A stretch of DNA of 64,000 bases from Solibacillus sp. FSL K6-1523 (GTDB taxonomy: Bacteria > Bacillota > Bacilli > Bacillales_A > Planococcaceae): the NCBI RefSeq assembly GCF_038005225.1, contig NZ_JBBOSU010000001.1, positions 1,476,001-1,540,000 on the forward strand. The letters run 5' to 3'. Under the pieces are notes generated by a model, which saw only the letters and a list, made by a program, of their open reading frames with translations, had not been told where the DNA came from and ran no database searches. This document shows, piece after piece, positions 26,919 to 35,665 of this stretch. Each line of letters starts with the position of its first letter. Position 1 is the stretch's first letter. The position numbers and the translations under genes were made by a program.

Positions 26919-27740
26919 CTAGTCTGCTTGAATTTCTTCTACTGTTGCTTCTACTTCAGCACGAGACATTTTTTCGCGGCCATCTTTCATTGCCTTGAGT
27001 GATTTATGGGCTAGAGCTAGAGGAAGACGGCAGAATAAGATGATCGACCGCTTATTTAATACTTTCATATAAGCGTCTGCTTTCGCTAAGTTTTCCTCTG
27101 CATAGTGGAATAAATCATCACGTGTCCAGTCGTCAGGTACGAAACTTACACCGCGCTCATCTAAATCTTCTTGTTGATTACGTAAAATATTGACTGCTTG
27201 AAGTCCACGACCATAGCCAATAGCAAGTTCGCGGTCTGCTTTAATACCGGCATTCCACTCCCATAGCTCGGATAACATGACACCAACTAAGCCTGCCACA
27301 TAGTATGTATACTCATCTAAATCTTCGCGTGTATGGATTTGCCAATTCGCTTTTGCCCAATTCGCCATTCCAGTAGCCATTTCGCTTGTTGAATCCATCA
27401 CAATTTTTCGCGCTTCTGCTGGACAAACACGCAACCAATCACCTAAACGTAATGTTACTTCTGGCATAGGTTGTTCACTCAGTGCTAAAGCTTGTGCATA
27501 GGCTACTTCGTCAAATGGGGTAACTGCTAATAATTCACTCACTTTCATGAGGATATCATGTTTTGTATCATTTGAAATTTCTTCGTGATCTTCAATTTCA
27601 TCAATTGCACGCATAGCCAAGTATGCGGCAGCTACTGTTAATTTTAATTCTTTTTGTAAAAATGTTATTGGAATATAAAAAGTGCGGCTCGTATCCTTTA
27701 AGACACGCATCGCTTCATTTTGTAGTAATTTGTCGGACAT
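26919..27740 (-). CDS. squalene/phytoene synthase-family protein, YisP-like
   Basis: 273 residues, all-helical trans-isoprenyl synthase fold. The first acidic motif AIDEIEDHEE is intact. The second reads ILRNQQEDLDERG, where true synthases usually have RDxxED, so its first Asp is Asn. B. subtilis YisP, of similar size, acts as a farnesyl diphosphate phosphatase and not as a synthase, and this protein may do the same. No other carotenoid or hopanoid genes are nearby. ATG 27740 follows GGAGGAAC. Confidence 0.78.
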   Translation of the reverse strand: MSDKLLQNEAMRVLKDTSRTFYIPITFLQKELKLTVAAAYLAMRAIDEIEDHEEISNDTKHDILMKVSELLAVTPFDEVAYAQALALSEQPMPEVTLRLGDWLRVCPAEARKIVMDSTSEMATGMANWAKANWQIHTREDLDEYTYYVAGLVGVMLSELWEWNAGIKADRELAIGYGRGLQAVNILRNQQEDLDERGVSFVPDDWTRDDLFHYAEENLAKADAYMKVLNKRSIILFCRLPLALAHKSLKAMKDGREKMSRAEVEATVEEIQAD

Positions 27741-27989
27741 TGGAAAAGTTCCTCCATTCTTAATTGCTTCCTTTCTTATCGTATCGCAAATTTGAAAAAA
27801 GTAAAATCAATTGTCCCTTGTTTTTCAAAAAATCCTTTTATTTAAGAGCTTCCAACATTAGACTCTCTACGTATCAATTTTTATAGTTTTCTAAGAAAGC
27901 TGCTTTATTCTTAACATTTCCGAGTCAGAAACTCTTTTTTACGATACAATGGGGGTATGTTTAAAACTGTGGGAAATATTGTATCTAAC

Positions 27990-28290
27990 TTGATTCAGCA
28001 TTTACCCCCTACTTCTATAAAGTGGAGGATAAATGCCGAAAATGCAATTCTATTCAGTGAGGGTTCAAACCCCAGCTGAATTAAGGGAACAAAGGCTAAG
28101 CCCGTCACGTCCTGTGACAACGCCTTTGTGATCAACATCGTGTTGACCCAGGCCCCGGCGGATGTCACAGATTTTTTAGGGGAGAAGGAAGTCAGCCTAA
28201 AAACGTCACATCGTGTGACAACGGCTGACTGACCCACGTCCTGTGGGCCCTCGAAAAAATCTGGACGCAATTACGCCGGGGCGTAATTGA
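27990..28290 (-). repeat. structured intergenic repeat, copy A (near full length)
   Basis: About 300 bp, roughly 90 percent identical by eye to the reverse complement of 35666-35962. On this strand the order from its palindromic end (28268-28289, CAATTACGCC/GGCGTAATTG) is: CCAGATTTTTT outer arm, a GCCCAC/GTGGGT hairpin, a nested GTCAGCC(GTCACA/TGTGAC)GGCTGAC hairpin, the AAAAAATCTG return arm, a GTCAAC/GTTGAT hairpin, and a nested CAAAGGC(GTCAC/GTGAC)GCCTTTG hairpin. The element ends 27 bp before the start of the exonuclease gene. It occupies half of the gene-free stretch 27741-28315. Confidence 0.85.
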
Positions 28291-28315
28291 TAAAATAAGG
28301 AAAGAAAAGTAGTAG

Positions 28316-29386
28316 GTGAAAATTTTGGGACGAGTACAAACGTATATTACAGTCGATGTTGAAGCAGCCCTCATTCGAGGGAAGCAATACATCATTGAAA
28401 TTGGCGCGGTTAAATGGTTGCCGGATGGTTCAACCGAAACATTTACACAGCTAATTCAACCTTATAAATTTAAAAAATTAAATGCACATATCCAGCAATT
28501 GACGGGTATTAAGACGGAGCAATTAGTAGATGCACCAAGTTTCAAGGAAGCTTTTTATAAGTTCAAGCGCTGGTGCAAAAATGACTATTTGCTTTTAACT
28601 TTTGGAGAATTTGATCGTAAAGTGCTAGAGGAAGAATTAACTCGAAATTATATGAATAAAGATTGTCTTTACCCAATGGTTGATTTCCAACAAAAATACA
28701 TGATTGCGAATGCAATTAAGGAGCAACCAAGTTTAGGTGGCTTAATGGCACAGCTCGGTTTAACAAATGATACACAGCATCGCGCTTTAGCGGATGCGTG
28801 GAGTTTACTGCAAATTTTTCAGCAAGTGAACGGTGAAGTGCTTATCCAGCAACAGCAAACGAAAAAATTCATGCTATTGTTAACGAATTTCAGAATGTTA
28901 GAAGAGACGTATGAGCTTGTCATTTCCACTACGGAATGTTCAATTGAGCACGGTCAAATTCAAACACATCGTATGATAACGTTACGAGAGGAGCTACCTT
29001 TTAAGGTGATTCAGCAAGTAAGGACTTCTGCAGAAGGGGAGACGGAAACGGTTGAGGTGACCAAAATTACACCAAGTGCCAATGCGAAAACGTTTTTGCA
29101 GGATATTTCAGAATCTGTTCATGGTCGTATTTTAATTTCACGCTCACCACTGCGTTCCATTTCAAAAATATTAAAACTTCATCAAGTGACATTGCCAAAA
29201 ACCGAGGTGATGACGCTCGTCAATTTATTGGGAAACGAGGATTATGTGGCGAAATTCAATTTATTAGAAGAGTCAACACATGCTTATGAGGCGAGAATTA
29301 TGCGTCTATTAAATAAATTTGAGCAACCGATTATCGAAGAGTTTCATAAACGAGCTTTACTAGAAGATGTTTTGGTGGAAGTGTAA
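28316..29386 (+). CDS. DEDDh-type 3'-5' exonuclease domain protein
   Basis: 356 residues. The first ~175 form an exonuclease domain with ExoI TVDVEAAL (D and E), ExoII TFGEFDRKVLEEEL and ExoIII QHRALADAW (H...D), as in the ERI-1/KapD type. The C-terminal half has no motif I know. Substrate could be RNA or DNA. The start is GTG 28316, behind AAGGAAAG at some distance, and only 27 bp after repeat copy A; its promoter must lie in or before that repeat. Confidence 0.8.
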   Translation: MKILGRVQTYITVDVEAALIRGKQYIIEIGAVKWLPDGSTETFTQLIQPYKFKKLNAHIQQLTGIKTEQLVDAPSFKEAFYKFKRWCKNDYLLLTFGEFDRKVLEEELTRNYMNKDCLYPMVDFQQKYMIANAIKEQPSLGGLMAQLGLTNDTQHRALADAWSLLQIFQQVNGEVLIQQQQTKKFMLLLTNFRMLEETYELVISTTECSIEHGQIQTHRMITLREELPFKVIQQVRTSAEGETETVEVTKITPSANAKTFLQDISESVHGRILISRSPLRSISKILKLHQVTLPKTEVMTLVNLLGNEDYVAKFNLLEESTHAYEARIMRLLNKFEQPIIEEFHKRALLEDVLVEV

Positions 29387-29463
29387 CGAGTCTTAGTTAG
29401 AAACTTGCTCTTTATTGCTTTCAATGGTTGCGTTATTATATGGAGTAAGATCATACTAGCTTT

Positions 29464-29576
29464 AACTTGATTCAGATGAATCAAGTAAAGCCCCGGCGGA
29501 TGTCACAGATTTTTAAGGGGAGTTTTTCGAGCGAGCTCGAAAAAATCTGGACGCAATTACGCCGAGGCGTAATTGA
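29464..29576 (-). repeat. structured intergenic repeat, copy C (internally deleted)
   Basis: About 113 bp holding both ends of the repeat (AACTTGATTCAG at one end, CAATTACGCC-GA-GGCGTAATTG at 29554-29575 at the other) and the AGATTTTT/AAAAAATCT arms, but with the central hairpins replaced by a compact palindrome TTTTTCGAGC-GAGCTCGAAAAA. It ends seven bases before the coaW ribosome site. Confidence 0.8.
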
Positions 29577-29596
29577 TTGTACAAAGGAGAACTTTT

Positions 29597-30433
29597 ATGT
29601 CGACATGGATTGGGATTGATACGGGGGGTACGTTGACGAAGCTTGCTTATTTAGATGAGAATAAGGAGCTTAAACTAACTGTCTTTCCATCAACTGATAT
29701 GCATTTAGTGAAGGAATGGTTAGAACAACATCCTCATGTAGACGAAATTGGCTTAACGGGGGGGCGGACGGAGCAATTACGTGATGTCCTAAACCCGATG
29801 AAATCGATTGAATATATCGTAGAATTTGAAGCAACTTTAAAAGGTGTACGGTATTTATTAGAACAAGAGGGGCAATCGATTCACCAAAGTATTATTACCA
29901 ATATTGGGACAGGGACTTCTGTTCATTTTATGGATGGAAATTCACATGTTCGTGTTGGCGGTACAGGCATTGGTGGAGGTACGTTAATTGGGCTGTCCGC
30001 TATAATGACAGGTATTTCGGATTTTAGAGAAATTAAAAATCGAGCGTTAGACGGTAACCGAGAAGGTATTGATTTACTTGTAAAAGATATTTATCAAGGA
30101 ATGGATACGCCGATTTCGGGTGATTTGACGGCAAGTAATTTTGGACAAGTTGGCATTACAGAAGAGCACAGCCATGCACCAAATGATATTCTTGCGACAG
30201 TTCAAGGACTTGTTGGGGAAGTCATTTCAACATTAAGTATTCAACTAGCTGAGCATCATCAAGTAGAACATATTGTTTATATCGGCTCTACGTTAACGGA
30301 TAATGAGCAATTAAAAAAGGTAATCGAGCATTACACAGTTTTGAAAAAGCACAAGCCTGTATTTATACATGATTATGGCTATTGTGGAGCGGTCGGAGCA
30401 CTGTTAAATGTGATGGAATATAGTAAAAGTTAA
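29597..30433 (+). CDS. coaW: type II pantothenate kinase
   Basis: 278 residues. It opens with the ASKHA phosphate motif GIDTGGTLTKLAY, has the TNIGTGTSVHF and GGTGIGGGTLIGLS motifs of type II (staphylococcal) CoaW, and EHIVYIGSTL. It phosphorylates pantothenate at the start of CoA synthesis and is expected to escape CoA feedback. ATG 29597 follows AAAGGAG; an ATG-less extension to 29573 overlaps repeat copy C and is not used. Confidence 0.9.
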   Translation: MSTWIGIDTGGTLTKLAYLDENKELKLTVFPSTDMHLVKEWLEQHPHVDEIGLTGGRTEQLRDVLNPMKSIEYIVEFEATLKGVRYLLEQEGQSIHQSIITNIGTGTSVHFMDGNSHVRVGGTGIGGGTLIGLSAIMTGISDFREIKNRALDGNREGIDLLVKDIYQGMDTPISGDLTASNFGQVGITEEHSHAPNDILATVQGLVGEVISTLSIQLAEHHQVEHIVYIGSTLTDNEQLKKVIEHYTVLKKHKPVFIHDYGYCGAVGALLNVMEYSKS

Positions 30434-30440
30434 AATGGAA

Positions 30441-30490
30441 AAGCTGTCCTAAGTACATGATTTACATGCACTTGGGACAGCTTATTTTTA
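30441..30490. terminator. bidirectional terminator between coaW and ctc
   Basis: AAGCTGTCC...AAGT / ACTT...GGACAGCTT with flanking A-rich and TATTTTTAT tracts. Confidence 0.85.
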
Positions 30491-30495
30491 TATAA

Positions 30496-31071
30496 TTATG
30501 TCGCAGCTACTTCTTCTTCAGTTTCAACAGGAGCCATGATTGTCGCAAGTACAGCATCAAGCTCGCTAATGATTTCGAATGATAGCTTTTCAGTAAGATC
30601 TGCTAATGTAATCGTTTGTCCGACTTCAAGTTCAGCAATAGCTACTTCGATCGAATCTGGAATTTCATTTGGTTTTACTTTAATGCGAACTGTTGTTGTT
30701 GGTTGCATTAAAATTCCACCTACTTGTACGCCCGCTGCGTTACCGACTAATGTAACCGGTACGTCTACTTCTAAAGGTGTATCCATATTTATCGATTGGA
30801 AATCAACATGTGTAATAGTTCCTCTTATTGCAGAACGCTGTACTTCACTAATAACAGCATTGTAAGATTGATTATTGACTTCCAAAGTAAATACGTTGTT
30901 TACGCCGTTTGCATTAATAAACTTAAACATTGTTTTTGCATCAATTGCAATCGGTGTTGTTTCGGTCTGATACCCGTATAACACTCCAGGTACTTCCCCA
31001 TTATTTCGAACCTCGGTTAATAATGCGCGAGCTCCAAATTGTCTTTCTTTTGCTTCTAACTTTAAATTCAT
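30496..31071 (-). CDS. ctc: general stress protein Ctc, ribosomal protein bL25 family
   Basis: 191 residues, the long TL5/Ctc type: an N-terminal 5S rRNA-binding domain (LKLEAKERQFGARALLTEVR, given in two parts as LKLEAKERQFG and RNNGEVPGVLYG) and a C-terminal beta domain (ITHVDFQSINMDTPLEVDVP, VGQTITLADL). It binds 5S rRNA in the large subunit, often under stress. ATG 31071 after GAGGAA is preferred; the frame extends to 31158 without a ribosome site. I do not see a clear sigma-B promoter upstream. Confidence 0.88.
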   Translation of the reverse strand: MNLKLEAKERQFGARALLTEVRNNGEVPGVLYGYQTETTPIAIDAKTMFKFINANGVNNVFTLEVNNQSYNAVISEVQRSAIRGTITHVDFQSINMDTPLEVDVPVTLVGNAAGVQVGGILMQPTTTVRIKVKPNEIPDSIEVAIAELEVGQTITLADLTEKLSFEIISELDAVLATIMAPVETEEEVAAT

Positions 31072-31440
31072 AACTTCCTCAATTCCTCTCGTTCTATTTT
31101 TCGGCAGATCGCTTATGCCATCTAAATTTTTCTTTAACCTACGAATAAAAGAAAACAACCCTGAATTTTAACATTCAGAAAAAGAAGTGACTGTTTTTGT
31201 TTTATGCAACTGAAAAGGCTATTACTCCTTTAGTATAGTAAAATATAATTATAAAACAATTAAAAACTCCGCTATTCTCGAATTGAGTAGTTAATCACTA
31301 CTAATTTCAAGGAGGATTTTATACTTAAGGACTAGGTAAATAATAATTGCATGAAATAGAATTTTCAGTGATGCTTTAGGTCTAATGGTTTGGACGGTGA
31401 GAGAGGGGTTATCGGATTGTGAAAAAAAGACCTTTAGAAA

Positions 31441-31492
31441 ATTAAAAACAGCACACAATATGCTAGAGAGGCCTAACAATTTGTGTGCCGTT
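31441..31492 (-). terminator. terminator of the RNase H-like gene
   Basis: On the minus strand AACGGCACACAA and TTGTGTGCTGTT form a 12-bp stem followed by TTTTTAAT. Apart from this hairpin, 31072-31514 (about 440 bp) holds only the ctc leader, with a small CTGAAT/ATTCAG hairpin, and nothing else I can support. Confidence 0.8.
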
Positions 31493-31514
31493 ATAATAAT
31501 TGGATGAATAAAAT

Positions 31515-31910
31515 TCAATCGTTTTTCGCTTTTCGAATCGCTTCTCGCGCTAATGCATCGGCTGCTTTATTTTCTTTGTCAGGAATCCACTTAATAAAAA
31601 AGAAATCAAATTGTTCAATAAGTTGTAGCGCTTTTTCTAAATAGGGCTTAAATTCTTCATTTTTTACATAAGCTTTATCAACAGAATTGACGACAATTTT
31701 GGAATCGGAACGCAGTGAAACGAAGGAAGTTCCCGTTTTTTTTGCTTCTTCTAAACCACGCACAAGGGCAATAAATTCAGCTTGATGATTATTTGTTATG
31801 CCAATTGGTTCGCTAATTTTTTCGAGGATACCTTCACCTTTTAAAAAAATCCCAATGCCACTAGGTCCTGGATTACCTGCGCTTGCACCATCAATATATA
31901 CTTCTAACAT
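31515..31910 (-). CDS. RNase HI-like protein
   Basis: 131 residues. The opening YIDGASAGNPGPSGIG is the RNase HI signature with the first catalytic Asp; the Glu is in NNHQAEFIALVRGLEEA, and further acidic residues are in LRSDSKIVVNSV and ENKAADALAREA. It resembles the B. subtilis YpdQ/YpeP type, some members of which do not complement RNase HI, so activity is not certain. It ends in a strong terminator. Confidence 0.88.
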   Translation of the reverse strand: MLEVYIDGASAGNPGPSGIGIFLKGEGILEKISEPIGITNNHQAEFIALVRGLEEAKKTGTSFVSLRSDSKIVVNSVDKAYVKNEEFKPYLEKALQLIEQFDFFFIKWIPDKENKAADALAREAIRKAKND

Positions 31911-32022
31911 CGAATCACTCCTGTTATAACTTTCCTTGTATTTAGTATAGCAGAGGAAGAATAGTTGAAGTGAAGAAAAACTTCATTGTACAATGGGGAA
32001 ATGTACGAAAAGGAGGCCGCAA

Positions 32023-32217
32023 ATGATAAAAAAAGTCGATATAATGAAGGACATGGATGAATTAACAGATACGTATTGTATGGAATGTTTTGTCATTCGT
32101 GATCTTAGAAAAACAAGAGGAAAGCAAGGCGCCCACCGTTTTTGTATAGAATCTTGCACGGTAGGGGAGCAACTAAAGTTTCTAGGGAATGAAATGATGA
32201 AAATTAATGAAAAATAA
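32023..32217 (+). CDS. small zinc-finger domain protein
   Basis: 64 residues with four cysteines in CMEC...CIESC and a central basic segment (LRKTRGKQGAHRF), resembling the small zinc-finger proteins of the YpeQ type in Bacillus, which are also found near RNase H-like genes. ATG 32023 follows AAGGAGG; the longer frame from 31993 lacks a site. Divergent from the RNase H-like gene. Function is unknown. Confidence 0.75.
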   Translation: MIKKVDIMKDMDELTDTYCMECFVIRDLRKTRGKQGAHRFCIESCTVGEQLKFLGNEMMKINEK

Positions 32218-32281
32218 TAATAGATGAATTTAGCGAAGCGCGATACATTCACACCCGATAAATTAGAATTACAATTAAGGG

Positions 32282-32328
32282 CACTTCCAATTGGTAGTTA
32301 AACTCTAACTCATTGGAAGTGTTTTTGT
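32282..32328 (+). terminator. terminator after the zinc-finger gene
   Basis: CACTTCCAAT (32282-32291) pairs with ATTGGAAGTG (32312-32321), followed by TTTTTG. Confidence 0.8.
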
Positions 32329-32491
32329 TATGAGGAAAAGAGTAAATCATTAAACTTAATTCAGTCGAAGCTTTGTTGAATCTATATAGTAGTGTGAGAA
32401 ATTAAATTGAGCTCCCAAAAATTGTACAAATTACTGTAACAAAACTCCTTTATAATAAGAGTTATACAGTTGAAAGGGGCATTTAAATAGA

Positions 32492-33322
32492 ATGAAGATT
32501 TTTAAAATGCTAGTAAAAATAGTTTTATTATTGATGATATTAATTGGCTTATTAATAGGATATGCATTTAAAGTTGAACCGAAAATGACTGTAGTTCATT
32601 CTTATGATTTAAATGAAGATAATGGAGAGTCGGTCAAAATAGTCCAACTATCAGATATTCAAGTGAGTGAAACATATACAATAGAACAACTAAACAATTT
32701 AGTGAAAAAGGTGAATAAATTATCGCCGGATATAATTGTTTTTACAGGAGATTTATTTGAAAATTACTCTATGTTTCAACCGTTACAGGAAGTAACAAAT
32801 AGTTTATCAAATTTAAAAGCTCCATTTGGGAAATTCGCAGTTTGGGGAAATCGAGATTACGGTGGCGGCGCATCTAGAGTGTACGAAGATTTATTAAAGG
32901 ATGCAGATTTTACATTATTAAAAAATAGTGGTGTCGATGTACGATTATCAAATGGCAAGAAGCTTTTTATCGGAGGAGTAGATGATGGATTACTTGGAAA
33001 CCCGAATGTAGAACGTTTGTTGACATATATGGATAACGATTATGTTTATGAAATTGTCCTTATGCATGAGCCGGATATGGCAGACCTTTTAAAAAATACT
33101 TCGGTTGATTTAATTTTAGCTGGACATAGTCATGGAGGACAAATTCAGATTCCTTTTATTCAACCTATATCTACTTCTTTGGCTGAAAAGTATATTGAAG
33201 GATTTTATAGTATGAATAATAACGGGATGCAGCTTTACGTAAATACAGGAATTGGAACATCTAGAATTGCTGCTCGTTTTATGGTTCCACCTGAAATCGC
33301 AGAGTTTACTATTCATTTGTAA
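32492..33322 (+). CDS. membrane-anchored metallophosphoesterase-like protein
   Basis: 276 residues with an N-terminal membrane anchor (about 6-26) and a calcineurin-like phosphoesterase domain facing outward (VKIVQLSDIQ, IIVFTGDLFE, GNRDYGGG, LMHEPDM, LAGHSHGGQI). In most members the first block ends SDxH and the third reads GNHD; here these His are Gln and Arg, while the Asp, GD, HE and GHSHGG blocks are kept. The metal content or activity may therefore differ from YkuE-like enzymes. ATG 32492 follows AAAGGGG. Confidence 0.82.
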   Translation: MKIFKMLVKIVLLLMILIGLLIGYAFKVEPKMTVVHSYDLNEDNGESVKIVQLSDIQVSETYTIEQLNNLVKKVNKLSPDIIVFTGDLFENYSMFQPLQEVTNSLSNLKAPFGKFAVWGNRDYGGGASRVYEDLLKDADFTLLKNSGVDVRLSNGKKLFIGGVDDGLLGNPNVERLLTYMDNDYVYEIVLMHEPDMADLLKNTSVDLILAGHSHGGQIQIPFIQPISTSLAEKYIEGFYSMNNNGMQLYVNTGIGTSRIAARFMVPPEIAEFTIHL

Positions 33323-33418
33323 ATTGAAATCAAACGAACATACATTTCCAAAAATGTTGCATGACAGGGCATATTATTGCTATGATATGACTTCATTTAA
33401 ATGGAGAGGATGAATCAC

Positions 33419-35659
33419 TTGGACCAACAATGGATTGAATTAATCGGAGCACGTCAAAATAATTTAAAAAATATTTCACTGCGTATTCCAAAGCAAAAAA
33501 TTACAGTATTTACGGGTGTATCAGGTTCAGGGAAATCATCAATTGTTTTCGATACGATTGCACAAGAAGCCGGTCGACAGCTAAACGAAACTTTTAGTAA
33601 CTTTGTACGCTTATACTTACCGCGCTATCAGCAACCACAAATCGATAGCATTCATCATTTGTCACCTGCTGTAGTTGTCGGACAGGAACGCTTGGGAGGT
33701 AATGCACGCTCAACGGTAGGGACGATTTCAGATATTTCCCCACTATTTAGAGTATTGTACTCCCGTTTTGCTACGCCGTCTCTAGGTTATGCAAATGCGT
33801 ATTCCTTTAATGATCCGCAGGGGATGTGCCCTTCATGTGAGGGGATTGGGAGTATGATGACATTGAATCTTGATGCCGCTATCGATCGAGAAAAATCATT
33901 GCAGCAAGGTGCCATTTTATTGCCGGGGTATGGGGTCGATACTTATTACTGGAACCAATATGCACAAAGTGGCTTTTTCGATATAGACAAGCCATTAAAG
34001 GATTATAACGAGGAAGAATGGCATCAATTATTATATTCAGAGCCACAAAAAGTACAAGTTACCCATAGTTCAGGCAACTTTCAAGCGACTTATGAAGGTA
34101 TTGTTGTTCGTTTTAGACGTTCGAAGTTACAAAAGCAGCAAGAAGCATCCGAACGTGAGAAAAAGCAAAACGCACAATTTTTAATGACCGCAACATGTGA
34201 GGATTGCTCTGGGACGCGCTATCGTGAGGAAGTGTTGCATTCATTAATTGGGCAATATTCAATTCATGACCTTAGCGCGATGCAGTTATCACAATTAATA
34301 GAAGCGTTAAAGACATTTACGCAACCAGAAATGCAGACGATTGTATCTCGAATTTCTGAACGTGTCCAAAGTTTAATCGATATCGGACTTGGCTATATGA
34401 CGTTGAATCGTCAAACTGCTACATTATCGGGTGGGGAATCGCAACGCGTCAAAATGGTGAAATATTTATCGAGTACATTAACAGGGATGCTGTATATTTT
34501 TGATGAACCGAGTACAGGTTTGCATCCAAGAGATGTGTATCGTCTGAATGATTTATTACGTCAAATTCGGGATAAAGGAAATACGGTTTTAGTTGTAGAG
34601 CATGATCCAGATGTCATTGCGATTGCAGATTATATTGTCGATGTAGGACCTGGTGCTGGTGCTCATGGTGGGACGATTTTATTTAGCGGGCCGTACGAAG
34701 AATTTGCGAAAAGTGATTCCATTACCGCAAAAGCATTACACACACAAGCTCCTATGAATACAAAACCGCGCCCAGTCTCAACATTTATAGAAAGTAAGCG
34801 CAGCAGCTTATATAATCTAAAAAATGTATCGTTAAAAATACCTGAGCAAGTATTAACGGTTGTGACAGGTGTTGCAGGATCTGGAAAAAGTACGTTAGTG
34901 AATGAAGTATTCGCAAAGGAATATCAAGAAGCGATTGTCATTGACCAACGACCGATCCATACGAATGTTCGCTCAAATGCAGCTACTTATTTAGGGATGA
35001 TGGATAAAATCCGCAAGCTTTTCGCAAAGGAAAATGGAGTGGATGCCGCTTTATTTAGTTATAACTCAAAAGGTGCCTGTGAAGAGTGTAAAGGAAACGG
35101 TGTTGTCACATTAAATTTATCTTTTATGGATGAAGTGGAAACCGAATGTACTACTTGTCAAGGTCGACGCTATGCAGATGAAGTGCTTGCTTATAAGTAT
35201 AATGGAAAAAATATCGTCGAAGTGCTTGAAATGGATGTAGAGCAGGCATTAGATTTCTTTGACGCAAAAGACCTAGTGAAAAAACTACAAATTTTACAGT
35301 TAGTTGGATTATCCTATATGTCTTTAGGACAGCCTTTATCAACATTTTCGGGTGGGGAATGTCAGCGTCTGAAATTGGCAAAGGAAATGAAATCAGGAGG
35401 GCAACTTTACATTTTAGACGAGCCAACGACTGGATTACATTTGCAGGATGTATCGAAAATTGTGCATATGCTTCAGCAATTAGTAGAGCAAGGCAATACG
35501 GTTGTTGTCATTGAGCATCATACAGATGTCATGCGTCAAGCGGACTGGATCATTGATATCGGACCAGAAGGCGGAAGTGCGGGTGGTCAGATTATCTTTG
35601 AAGGAACGCCAGAGCAATTAAAAAACTGTAAAGAGTCGATTACGGCAAACTATTTATAA
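33419..35659 (+). CDS. UvrA-like ABC ATPase of the short class (UvrA2-like)
   Basis: 746 residues versus about 940 for housekeeping UvrA. Two ABC modules are seen: Walker A GVSGSGKSSIVFDT with signature TLSGGESQRVKMV, and Walker A GVAGSGKSTLVNEV with signature TFSGGECQRLKLA, plus CPSC, CEDC, CEEC and CTTC zinc-module pairs. The short class lacks the UvrB-binding region and is linked to DNA damage or drug tolerance. TTG 33419 is chosen since GGAGAGG (33403-33409) sits nine bases before it; ATG 33401 and 33410 overlap or abut that site. Confidence 0.88.
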   Translation: MDQQWIELIGARQNNLKNISLRIPKQKITVFTGVSGSGKSSIVFDTIAQEAGRQLNETFSNFVRLYLPRYQQPQIDSIHHLSPAVVVGQERLGGNARSTVGTISDISPLFRVLYSRFATPSLGYANAYSFNDPQGMCPSCEGIGSMMTLNLDAAIDREKSLQQGAILLPGYGVDTYYWNQYAQSGFFDIDKPLKDYNEEEWHQLLYSEPQKVQVTHSSGNFQATYEGIVVRFRRSKLQKQQEASEREKKQNAQFLMTATCEDCSGTRYREEVLHSLIGQYSIHDLSAMQLSQLIEALKTFTQPEMQTIVSRISERVQSLIDIGLGYMTLNRQTATLSGGESQRVKMVKYLSSTLTGMLYIFDEPSTGLHPRDVYRLNDLLRQIRDKGNTVLVVEHDPDVIAIADYIVDVGPGAGAHGGTILFSGPYEEFAKSDSITAKALHTQAPMNTKPRPVSTFIESKRSSLYNLKNVSLKIPEQVLTVVTGVAGSGKSTLVNEVFAKEYQEAIVIDQRPIHTNVRSNAATYLGMMDKIRKLFAKENGVDAALFSYNSKGACEECKGNGVVTLNLSFMDEVETECTTCQGRRYADEVLAYKYNGKNIVEVLEMDVEQALDFFDAKDLVKKLQILQLVGLSYMSLGQPLSTFSGGECQRLKLAKEMKSGGQLYILDEPTTGLHLQDVSKIVHMLQQLVEQGNTVVVIEHHTDVMRQADWIIDIGPEGGSAGGQIIFEGTPEQLKNCKESITANYL

Positions 35660-35665
35660 TACCAA

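Noticed and set aside
27995-28270. 91-residue minus-strand ORF (MRPDFFEGPQDVGQ...) in repeat copy A, with a similar 85-residue ORF at 35686-35943
   Set aside because: Both lie entirely inside the repeat, start at TTG within the palindrome with no ribosome site, and diverge at their C-terminal ends. The shared sequence is explained by the DNA repeat and its hairpins.
31291-31518. 75-residue minus-strand ORF after the RNase H-like gene
   Set aside because: It starts at a TTG overlapping the previous stop, has no ribosome site and runs straight through a strong terminator hairpin at 31441-31492.
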